Positions 39,624 to 50,600 of a stretch of DNA of 64,000 nt are shown piece by piece. The notes beneath the pieces are model-generated. The model saw nothing but the letters and a program-made list of their open reading frames with translations. It was not told the DNA's origin and did no database searches. Positions within the stretch are counted from its first letter, which is position 1, and every line of letters begins with the position of its first letter. Made by a program: the position numbers and the translations under genes. The stretch is from the NCBI RefSeq assembly GCF_004210375.1, contig NC_134825.1, positions 41,534,348 through 41,598,347 of the forward strand, written 5' to 3'. The stretch comes from Tachypleus tridentatus (Eukaryota; Arthropoda; Merostomata; Xiphosura; Limulidae).

Positions 39624-40379
39624 CTAAAAGACAAAGCAAATGGAAATGTAATGTAATAACAAACATCATAAAATATAACCAAAGTCCATTTTCCTTATTG
39701 TCTATCTAACTTTCAATATAAAACCTCTATCAATAATTCAGCCATCCAAGATTTTTCAAAAGTAAAATTTGCTGACATCATTCCCTTGTTTCACATTAAT
39801 GTGCAAGATATAAAGACATTTTTAAAACATCTATGAAAGAGTAAAACAGATTCACTAATTGATTGATTGACACTATATGCCACTTTGAACATAATTTTGG
39901 TTATATTGTGGTTAACAGAGGCTGTAATTTAGTGGTAACATAAAAACGTTGCAACAATAAATGATAAAAAAAACACAGCAATCTTTGGATTTTCAAAAAA
40001 AAAAAAAATTTAGTATATTCTTTCACTCCTTTTCTGTGCTATAATTTTCCAAAATATGAAAAGACATATCTAAAGGAATTCATGAATCATAGGAAGTAAC
40101 ATCTGGAAAGTTGCAAAAAACATAAATAAAAACACTTATAAAAACAAGAATTTGTTGCACATCCTATCAATATCAAGACTGACCTGGAACTGTCAATGCA
40201 TAAAAGATGATACATGAATCATTTTGGATATTGAAAATCAAAACTTGTTGTGTATCATTCATTAAATATATCCTGCCAACAATATAAATAGATACATTCT
40301 GTATTATTTGTGAGCTAGTGCTGATAATATACTCAGGGTAGAAAGGTTGGATAAGGACGAACCCTACAGTTTGCATAAA

Positions 40380-43300
40380 TTTATTGTACTAGAACAATTT
40401 TTATACTGTTGTTATTTTTAAAAGACACATTGTAAATCACAGTTACCACAAAGTTGTGGAACAAGAGGTTTTATAGAAAATTTAAAAATAACAATACCTT
40501 TACAACTTTAATTACCATTTTTGATGACTATCTTTTCTCTTTCTTTTTCCAACTAATTTTTCCAGCTTTTCTTACAATGTCACATTAGAACCTGGTAATA
40601 AACAAATACAGATAAAATGATTTTACCACAAGTTACTACATTAGCAAATTAAATCTTCCATTTTAATAACCTTCATTTATTTATATTATGCAACTGGCAT
40701 GTTTATCAAACAATTATTCAATGAATGGGTTTAACTGTTAACAAAATTGGTATATTAAATCTCAATAAGTTTATACTAAATGCCTTAATAACACTTTCTT
40801 AACATATAAAATTATATACAATTAGAAGATGTTTCACAGATAATATTCAATTCTACAAAAATGTTTTACATACATACATTTAAATTTTCTCTCAAATGCT
40901 CTTCAACCTTTTCATCAGACACTCATGTTTATCATTCACCTTTTTTATAGCCTCATCAAGACTGTTTCTCATGTAGAAAACTTACAAAGTACCTTAATTA
41001 CTATTTTCTAGAATAAAATTTCAAGTTAAAATTCACATTAACTTTATATAATTGTTTTCAAACTGATAAATGTTCACACTTTTTCAAATATACTTTAGAA
41101 AATGAACTGTATTTCAAAATATTGTTTACTCATGAAACTTATTAGAAGCCTATACAACTTCAAATTGCGGGTTTTTATGTAATGTATTATAGACTGTTTT
41201 ATTAGTGCTTGAATTGATTGGAAAATTCTAGTTTTCAAGATATTTCTTTTGTGCTGTTCATTAATTGATTGAAATACCTTGCAAAACTTCCTTGATCAAA
41301 ACAAGAGAATCTTCCTGGTTTCAGTGATGTTTGCCACTGTGCTCTTCTAGAGTGGTACTCTCTCAATAACATGTGATTTAAATTGTCCACCAATCCATTT
41401 TCTATTTAGTTGCTCTACATGCTTATCAAAAGCCCCCTCATTTATCGGAAAAGAGGAAAGAGCTGGTTTCCTTCCAACTTGTCAAACTCTAAAGTTTTAA
41501 GTTTGAAAGCTGAGGAGGACTCTGGGGATGTTTTTCATACTTTCCCCTACCTTGCAGTCCCCATTATTTGATTTAATTTACAAAAAGAGAAACTCTAGAA
41601 GCAAATAAAGATAAGCCTGTTTACTCTATTAAGATAGGATAAATTCATTTCAAATGAAGATAATATCCAGAAGCAAGATGTACATTTTTTTCAGGAATAT
41701 ATTGAAATGATAATAACATAACAGTCTTAAAAAACAAACAAACAGTAACAACCTTAACTTCTTCTCTACAGTCATAAGAAAACTCATCTTTCAATCACTT
41801 CATTTTCTTTCTGATTAATTTTTTTTAAGAAAGAGTAAGAAAGTAAATTAAATTTTTATTATAGTAAGCCCTGATATTTTGTTACAGTTTTCCCACCAAT
41901 GGCCTGACAGTACGAATTAAAAAGTCTTGGATATCTTTTCATATAAAATATTATACATTCAGTTACCAGATTATTAAATATATTTTTCTGTCCATTATTC
42001 AGAGTCATATGTACTGCTGGTAGAGTAATGATAACAAATTTAAAGATTGTGACCCATATATTAGTAAATCACTTAACAGTTTACCATGTACATAAAATAA
42101 ATATCCCAGTGTTAGAAAATGTATAATAATCTACGTTTATTTCAAAATTTGTTACATCCAGCAGCACATACTTTTTTCCCAGGAAATAAACAGAAAGCAA
42201 GAAATTTTTAATGTTTAATTTGTATATATTTACAAGTTTTTCTCTTGAATAACAACAACAATCTTACATGAAAATGAGCATAACACATGTTTACATTTTA
42301 ACACTTCACACGATCATTCTTTTCTGCTAAAGAACAATCATTTTTCTGATTAGTATTAAATCACATTCTAAATTTCAGATGTTTTGTTTATCTCAACTTA
42401 TTGATTGTATTTCACACATAAACCTACTTACATCATCACAAAGTACAATAAAAGTATTATTCTTAAATCCGTTCAAAACGTAATTTTCTTCAATCTCTTA
42501 TAATTACAAGTTTTCCACACAAAGGTCAAAGTTGTCTTTGTTGAAAACAAAAAAGCAAGGATATACTCTTTCAACTGATACATTGTACTTTATAATTGTA
42601 ATGATTCATATAGTTGCAAACTCTTTAACCTAAAGATGACCTAAAAAGGTCACAACGTTGTTCTCTACTTCTATAGTTTTAATACCCATACCAACTGTAT
42701 TGAGATAGAATTTTACAAACGATTTATACAGTCCACACTTAATTCAAAAAATAACTATAGCAATGATGCTGCATTAAACCGTGTTATAGAGAAAAGAGAT
42801 TTAGCCTGAATCGTTTAGGGTTAGAATATAAAATGCTAATTTACTTACGTACATACTGCTTCGAGGTTTTTGGATTATTTTAACATCAAAGCATTTTTGC
42901 GATATAAGTTTAAAGTGCCTGATAACACTTTGTGATGTCCTAAAAGTTGGAAATAATAAAATCCGTTTTGTTATAGACATTTGTTTTATCAGATTTGAAC
43001 CCTTTCTCGCATTACTTTTACATGTCTTGCGATCTCTTGTACTGTTTTGATTACGTCACACAGATAAATTGTTGTAGACACGTGAGCGAATATTGATTCA
43101 AAAATATGAAAAATTCTGGAAAACCGTTAATAAACTAAGTTACGAGTGAAACCTCCATCTCATTTATACTGAGATTCACAGTGAAAAACAAGTTTGCGAG
43201 ATTAATATTGATAAATATAATTTTAATATTTTACACATTAGAACCTTACTATATTTTCAAATACCTGAATAATATTTCAATTATATTAGGTGAGAAAAAA

Positions 43301-43600
43301 TTTAATTTTTCATGTATTGTGATGAAATTCGTTATTACCACCATTGGCCAAATTAATTGGCCAAAGTAAAGCCTAAATCTTGTTAGGTTTAGATTAATTT
43401 GTAAGTGCTGAGTTTTCTTGTGAAAATATAATTTCGAAATATAATTAAGTTAATATTAATGAGATTAATTTATTCATTGTAGAATACTAATAATTTTATA
43501 TACATGTGTGTGTATATACATATGCATGTATGTTTAGAATATAACCTCTTGCGTTGAAATGACACGTTTCCCATTTTAACCAAAGTATGTATCAAATATA
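40380..43600. other. Mostly featureless AT-rich stretch with weak protein-like traces
   Basis: A minus-strand trace at about 41345-41475 reads KPALSSFPINEGAFDKHVEQ then LNRKWIGGQFKSHVIERV before a stop; not identified. A fragment of the dispersed repeat lies at 42620-42700 (AAAGATGACCTAAAAAGGTC then ACAACGTTGTTCTC). No intact gene. Confidence 0.35.
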
Positions 43601-43624
43601 GTGAAAACCGATGATGGTGTTCTA

Positions 43625-43752
43625 TTGTGTTTATGTATGTTTTCTTACATCAAAGCCACATGAGCTATTTGCGATGTACACTGAGGAAAATCCAACCCGT
43701 TACTTTAGCTTTGCAAATCCTAATATTTAACACTCTTCTACCGCGGAAGTGA
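43625..43752 (-). mobile_element. SINE family B, diverged
   Basis: TTTTCTTACATCAAAGCCAC, ATGAGCTATTTGCGATGTAC, ACTTTAGCTTTGCAAATCC and CACTCTTCTACCGCGG follow the reversed family-B order. Confidence 0.7.
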
Positions 43753-43913
43753 TGTTATAGCCTCGGAAAAGTTTAAAATTTAAAACATTAAAGTGTTTTT
43801 CTTATCAATCCTAATCAATAATATGGGCCATAATGTGTTTCCAATTTGTAGACAAATTATTTTAGGAAATAAATAAGATTCTATGAATTTTCGATATTGT
43901 TTAAACTAACGAA

Positions 43914-44143
43914 GGCCCGGCATGATCAGGTATTCGGGTTCGAATCTCCGTCGCACCAAACATACTCGCCCTCCCAGTCTTTGGGACGTTATAATGTAAC
44001 GGTCAATCTCACTATTCGTTGGTAAAAGAGTAGCCCAAGAGTTGGCGGTGGGTAGCAATGACTAGTTGCCTTCCCTCTAGCCTTACACTGCTAAATTAGG
44101 GACGGCTAGCACAAATAGCCCTCGAGTAGCTTTGTGCGAAATT
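43914..44143 (+). mobile_element. SINE family A with deletion in the head
   Basis: GGCCCGGCATGATCAGGTAT joins straight to TCGGGTTCGAATCTCCGTCG, so the anticodon-arm region is deleted. The body and CCCTCGAGTAGCTTTGTGCG tail are intact. Confidence 0.88.
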
Positions 44144-44149
44144 AAAATG

Positions 44150-44810
44150 CGCGCGCATGTGCTTATTTTCCAATATACGAGGACTGGTGGGTAAATTGCA
44201 ACATTCTCGCGCAAGTGTTAATTTTGTAGTTGAGCGTGCAGGTGTTAATTCTGTGGAAGCTCGCATAGATGCTTGTTCTGTTAAATGTTAGCGAAGTTAA
44301 TTAATTGATAAATGCCATATCAAGTATTGAATATCTTAGATGCGCGCACAGATTCTTATTTTGTTATTTTTTGCCAGAAATTATTAAATTGGTAGACATA
44401 CTCGCAGGTGTTGTACTTCTTAGATGAGCGCGCAGGTGCTTATTTTTGGACATGCGTCCAGGAGTTTATTAAAATAAATGAGCACGATAAATACTAAGCT
44501 TGAAGACACGCGTGCAGATGTTTATTTTCGTAAATGGGCACAGTAATGTGTAAATTGGTACATGCAGGTTTAAAGAAATACTTATTTTAGCACATTTGCA
44601 CACAGATAGATAAATTGGTAGATCAACGCACATGAACTTGCCTTCGTACACGCACGTGAAAGTGCATAAATTTCTAAATGACGGCACAGGTGCTTATTTT
44701 ATATATTCCATTACCAGTATAGGCGTGCGTGTAGGTGCTTATTTCGTAAATTCTCGTGCAGATGCGGAAATTGGTATGTGAATACGGAGGTGCTTACTTT
44801 TGTTTCTGTG
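44150..44810. repeat. Degenerate tandem repeat of about 65 bp, locally GC-richer
   Basis: GCGCGCANGTGCTTATTTT, AAATTGGTA and GTACATGCAGG variants recur about ten times with strong divergence. Confidence 0.65.
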
Positions 44811-45886
44811 CTTTTAGATGCACAGATTTATTTCAACAGCCTTCATAGTTGTTTGTGTTTTTTTCGTAAGTGTTTTATAATAGAGGAAATATTTTACTCT
44901 TAAAGTATAATAACAAACAGGCAAAAATAGTATAGTGAACATCACCTACAATACGAGAATAAACCATATAAAAAAGCAATTGGGTAATTTTATTTAAACG
45001 AGAAGAAAGAGAACACAACATTCGGTGTCTTTTGTAACGTTTTTTTCTCGTTTTTCATATCACATTTTCCATTGTAAGAAACAGCTATAGCATTGGTTTC
45101 CAGGTGAGATTACCCCGCCTTTAAAACAAATGGTTGGAATACAAATCAATTTTTTAAAACTGAATATCACATCGTTATCGACACAGTTTTTTTACCAGCT
45201 TGGAATATGAAACGTTTCGTTCCTGTTTTGTTGTTATAAGTCAAATGTATTAATCTTTGTGTTTAATAATATTTAGTAAGAAATACGGTTATTTCTGTTG
45301 TTTATCGCATATGAAACATTAAACTAACTATGCTAAAGGAAATGGTATTAATTACATCAGCTGGCGAAGAACGACATTTTAGTATTAATGTATGTCTAAC
45401 AGTAAGACACACCATTCTTTTTTGTCCACCAGATTTTCATTTGAGGCCATGTATTAGATGACGTGACAGGTTTTGTTATGAAGCGAAAGACGTGTTTATT
45501 TTATATATCTTTGTTAATCAAATACGATTCACATTTAGTATCGAAATGAAGCCGGCTGTGTTTTAATCTTAACCTAAAACATACATAACAGTAAAAGAGG
45601 TACATGTACTTACCTTAAGTGTTTCAATTTATTTTATAACCACTATTTCAAGTTTCATAACTGTAAACACATTTGCAAGTGTTGTAGTGCTAGACTTGAC
45701 TAACAATTGTTCAAATTGTAATACTCAAAGAAATCAGGACAAATCGTCGCATTTTTTATAAACAAATCACTACACGTCATTCATTATTCGCACTTGTTGA
45801 TAAACTCAACAACACTGAATGAATATTTTATCTCAACACATAGCCAATATCACTTCTCAGATTACTGGTTTTGTTCTCCGATCAAC

Positions 45887-46345
45887 TGAAGGTCAATATT
45901 ACACCTTAAGCGACTGCCTATTGATATTCTAACATATGGAAGGTACAATCAAATCATAAGTAAATGTTGTTTTGTTGTTGGTGTTATAACGGTAAGAAGT
46001 GAACACTACACCTTAAGCGACTACCTATTGATATTCTAACATATGGAAGGTTCAATCAAATCATAAGTAAATGTTTTGTTTTTGTTGTTGTTGTTATAAC
46101 GGTTGGAAGTGAACACTACACCTTAAGTGTCTAACTATTGATATCCTAACATATGGAAGGTACAATCAAATCATAAGGTTGGAAGTGAACACTACACCTT
46201 AAGCGTCTAACTATTGATATTCTAACATATGGAAGGTACTATCAAATCATAAGTAAATGTTTTGTTTTTTGTTGTTGTTATAACAGTTGAAGGTGAAAAT
46301 TACATCTTAGGCGACTGTATATTGTTAATTTAAAATGAGGAAGTC
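45887..46345. repeat. Tandem repeat of about 107 bp, four to five copies
   Basis: ACACTACACCTTAAGCGACT, ACCTATTGATATTCTAACAT, ATGGAAGGTACAATCAAATC and a GTTTTTGTTGTTGTTGTTAT tract recur at about 45897, 46004, 46112, 46188 and 46298. One unit lacks the GTT tract and is about 76 bp. Confidence 0.9.
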
Positions 46346-46349
46346 ACCA

Positions 46350-47360
46350 CCTCATCGTAAGTAACTAATTTTTTTATTTAACACTAAGAAGTTTTTAAGT
46401 GACTGATGTTTATAAAAATAAGGAAACTGGAGTAAGATTTGTTATGTACGTTTTATTGAGACACAAACAGAACTGACCGACAAAACGACCTTCAGGTTTT
46501 GGTAACTTTTCTTTAACAGACCTGTCATGACGTCAAGGAAATAAAAATTGCTACGGGGCAGAGTTTTTTCACTTTCAAATCTCACTTAAGAATATATTAG
46601 GACTACTATATTAACTAACTTAGGAAAAGAGTGGACGTTTGAAGCACGGGACATGAACTTCACACAGCAACCGAACAACAAACAGCAGAAAACACCTTTC
46701 TACTGTTCATGGTTTTTACTTACTGCTTTATTAAATCAAAGGGTGAACAGAAAATCAACCAATAAAGTGCAGAACGAAGAAATATCCTAATTTCTGACCA
46801 ATCCTGGCTTTAATAAATGTACATAAGGATGACAACGACTTTGCAATGTTGGAATTATTTTGTTAAATATATTCTCAGTTTTAATATTATCTTTCTGAAT
46901 TTCATTTCTAGGTTTTTTATGCTCGAAAATTTGTTTAAGAAATTTAGAAAACTATATAAACAAAGAAGAAATTGTGGCAGTTTAAAATATAAAAATTTTA
47001 ACAAACAAAACTTAAAAATTGATCTACTTAAATAAAACGTAAATATACATAAATGACATCTCTTGGAACGCACAGTTACATAATGTATTTGATTGTACTG
47101 AATTAATGTCTCCCTAGATAAATTATTGTGTATATGTGCACATGAAAATGGTTTTAAATGAAACAATTTAGGGTGTGGGTGCACTTAGAAGTTGTGTCTA
47201 ATGGAATAAATGAAACAGAACATTTAAACAAATTTATTTTACTGGTTTTCTGAGGTGTATTTATTTCTTCATCGCTTCAACTGTACATGTATATAACTGT
47301 ATGCTTTTTCAACTATATATATATATACATATATGTCTTGACAGTGTATTTTGTTTTCTA
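46350..47360 (+). other. Upstream region of the SLC6 gene, first exon not identified
   Basis: The intact transporter must take its start codon either from an exon here or further upstream, or from the internal ATG at 47453. I could not pick a convincing ATG exon with a donor of the right phase. A short AT microsatellite lies at about 47313-47333. Confidence 0.4.
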
Positions 47361-47363
47361 CAG

Positions 47364-47663
47364 CATTTGCTTGTGTTAAAGTTACGTCTTTGGATAACAT
47401 ATCTCCTGAAAATGAAACATCAGAAGCCGTCAGTGTAGAAAATGGAGTGGAAATGATCACAATACCCGATGAAATGAACCAGTCGGTAGTGATCACAATA
47501 CCTGATGAAATGATCCAGTCGGTAACAAGTCCAGATAAGGAGAAAGAACCAGAACGTTGGGAATGGGAAGGAAAACTGGACTTTGTTTTAAGTTCTATAA
47601 ACTACTCTGTCGGTCTTGGAAACGTATTGCGATTTCCATACTTGTGTTATGAAAATGGTGGAG
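47364..47663 (+). CDS. SLC6 exon 2: N-terminal tail and TM1
   Basis: Acceptor TGTTTTCTACAG, donor GGAG|GTATGT. Enters in phase with two bases of a split codon. Contains two tandem 36-bp copies encoding the ITIPDEM(N/I)QSV repeat, then [19 protein letters not shown] and TM1. The internal ATG at 47453 is the only in-exon candidate start and would give a 579-residue protein. Confidence 0.93.
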
Positions 47664-50600
47664 GTATGTGTCTTGTGGTTTAATCCAACAAAATATACAT
47701 GAAACCTTTACCTTACTAAATGTTAAATCGATGGTTCTAATGGATTATATGTTGTTGTTTGTTATTTAGGGGCATTTTTGTTTCCCTACCTCATCTGTTT
47801 AGTCTTGTGTGCTGCTCCTCTATTCTTCCTGGAAGTGGCCATTGGTCAGTACCTCAGCGTTGGTGGTATCGGGGTCTGGAATTTAGTTCCTATCTTTAAA
47901 GGTAGCTATTGTTGTTCACTTCCAATGCCTTGGTATTTTTCACCTTTTCCGGATAAATATAACTCATACTTGTGTCTCAAATATGTCAACAGTTCTTATG
48001 TTATGTAATCTATACTTTCACTAGGAATTGGCTTTGCTTCAATGACCATCGTTTGTCTTTATAATATCTACCACGCGGTGATAATAGCTTGGACTATATT
48101 CTACTTCTTTTCCTCAATGACGTCACCACTGCCTTGGGAATCGTGTGGTAATTGGTGGAACACAAAATACTGTATGAAAGAGGGAACCAACATCACGAAT
48201 CTTAATATTACAGCCACCGAAGCAAAATCACCTGTAACCGAATTCTGGGAGTAGGTTTAATTTTTTATTTTTCAGATGAATCTTTTATTTTCGATCAATA
48301 AATAAAAGTCGTATTTGGATCTAGTGTTCTCAAAATATTGTTTTCTATGTATATATATACATATATATATTACAATGGTAGTACAATTAAATAACTATTT
48401 TCTATCAACATAATGTTATTATTTATTCATTTTCCACATTTGTACACTGGTTTTTAGTCCAGTTAACTGTTTACCAGTAATTTATATTTTTCTACTTTAA
48501 TTTATGAAAAATATATTGTCGATAGTCCAAAATGTTTAACTTGTCCAGCCACAGTGGATTTTCAACATTTATTTTAAGATATACCCCGATGTAAAATGAT
48601 AATATAATTTATTCATTAACTTATAATATATGTGGTTTAAGCATGTAGAACAAACAACTAATCCTTTACAATTAAGTTTCAATCTAGGTAAATCTCAGAG
48701 TAATAAAGATCTTCCCAATTCTATTGAAATAAATTCCATTAACAAACATTCATTTACTAACGTCGGCATGGCCGAGCACGTAAGGCATGCGACTCGTAAT
48801 CTGCGGGTCGCGTTCTAATCCCGGTCGCACAAATATGCTCACCCTTTCAGCCGTGGGGGCGTTATAAAGTGGCGGTCAATCGCACTATTCGTTGGTAAAA
48901 GAGTAGCCCAAGAGTTGGCGGTGGGTAGTGATTACTAGTTGCCTTCCCTCTAGCCTTACACTGCTAAATTAGGGACGGCTAGCACAAATAGCCCTCGAGT
49001 AGCTTTGTGCGAAATTCCAAAACAAACAAACAAAACAGCTTTGTGCGAAATTAAAAAAACAACAACAAACTAACGTCAAAATAACTATCTTAGAAAGTTA
49101 TACAATGTAAATCTACTAATAAAAAAAGGAAAATATTTTGAAGAAAAACTCCTTATTCTTATAAATTATACAATGATTTTCAAAACAAAACTACTGATTT
49201 TTAAATAAAATTATTTGTATTAGAATTTCAATTGAAATAAATACTTGTAATAGTAAAAAAAAGAAGTAAAGGTGGCTTCCTAGTGGCATAACGGTTTGTC
49301 TGAAGACTTATAATGCAAGTAACAGATATCTCAATGTGTATCTTTGTGCTTAACAATGACAAAGTTAAAGATAAAAATATAAAAAATATGATTACTTTTG
49401 ATAATTTGTATTAGAATGTAAGATACTTCTTTTAGCAGATATGTTAACACCTAAAATTAATATTAATAGAAGTTTTTTTATATAAATGAGAGAAAATTTA
49501 AATATTTGTAAAATAATTGTTAAATTTTGAATTCAAACATCTTTCTATTAAAGTTTAATTTTAAATTTGATTAAATTTTGTTTAATATCATTTTTTAAAT
49601 AAAATAGTGGAGGTTGGAAGTTTCAACTTTTAGAATTTTTAGGATGCTTTTAAGGTTGTATCTGAATATTAAGCGTAACTGCCTTCTCACAGTTGGCTGC
49701 AGCCCTATGAAAGGCAGTAGGAGTTGAGATATTACGTTTCTAAGCACTCAAATTCTAACCCTTAAATGATTTTACATACCTGCTGACTAGTCTGACATCA
49801 GTGTCTGGATTTTATCTGACAACATAATGCAATGGCCACTTACATTATTTGTTGTGACTCATGGTTTAGAAATAAGATTGATAATTCAAAATAACTGTTT
49901 AATTTTAATTCTGTTATAATGTTTGTTATACGTATATTTTGTAGAAGTTGGTTAAAAACAGATGATGCTTACTGTAGCTACATCTAGGAATAGACTCAAC
50001 TAACAATGACTGTAATAATAATGGACACCTCATGTGCCAGTTATGATGCACCATGTACCTTGTGAGAATTTTACCCAGTTAACCTTATTGTTAATCTTGT
50101 AAGATAAATTTTAGGACATATATTTCTAGGTATAATTGGTTTTTAAATAACCTTCCTTGTTTCTATTATTGGCTTGAAAGGTACTTACAATACCATAGTA
50201 GACAGTTTTATCATTTAATACTCAAAAATTAAAAATTATGAAATCCTAACTGAAATTGGTTTAATAGTACATTTCAATAAAACAGTATTTATTACTCTTT
50301 TGAAGGCGTCGAACATTACAGATTACTTCGGGATTACATGACTTGGGAGGTGAGAACATGGAACTGAGTTTGTGTTTGTTACTTGCCTGGTTTGTGGTTT
50401 ATTTCGTCATCTGGAAAGGTCTACTGAGAAGTGGCAAGGTAAGATTTAAACTAAAATAAAACTTGGAAAGAAAGGAAAGATTGCATAAAACAGTGTTACA
50501 GTAACCATAAGGAAACATCACCTAATGACATAAAACACCATTTTTGTAATTACAAGAACAGATCACATAGTAACAAAAAACATTACAGTAATCACAAGGA

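Noticed and set aside
46855-47184. 109-codon minus ORF upstream of the transporter
   Set aside because: Low-complexity, rich in Phe, Leu and Tyr from AT-rich DNA; no homology recognised.
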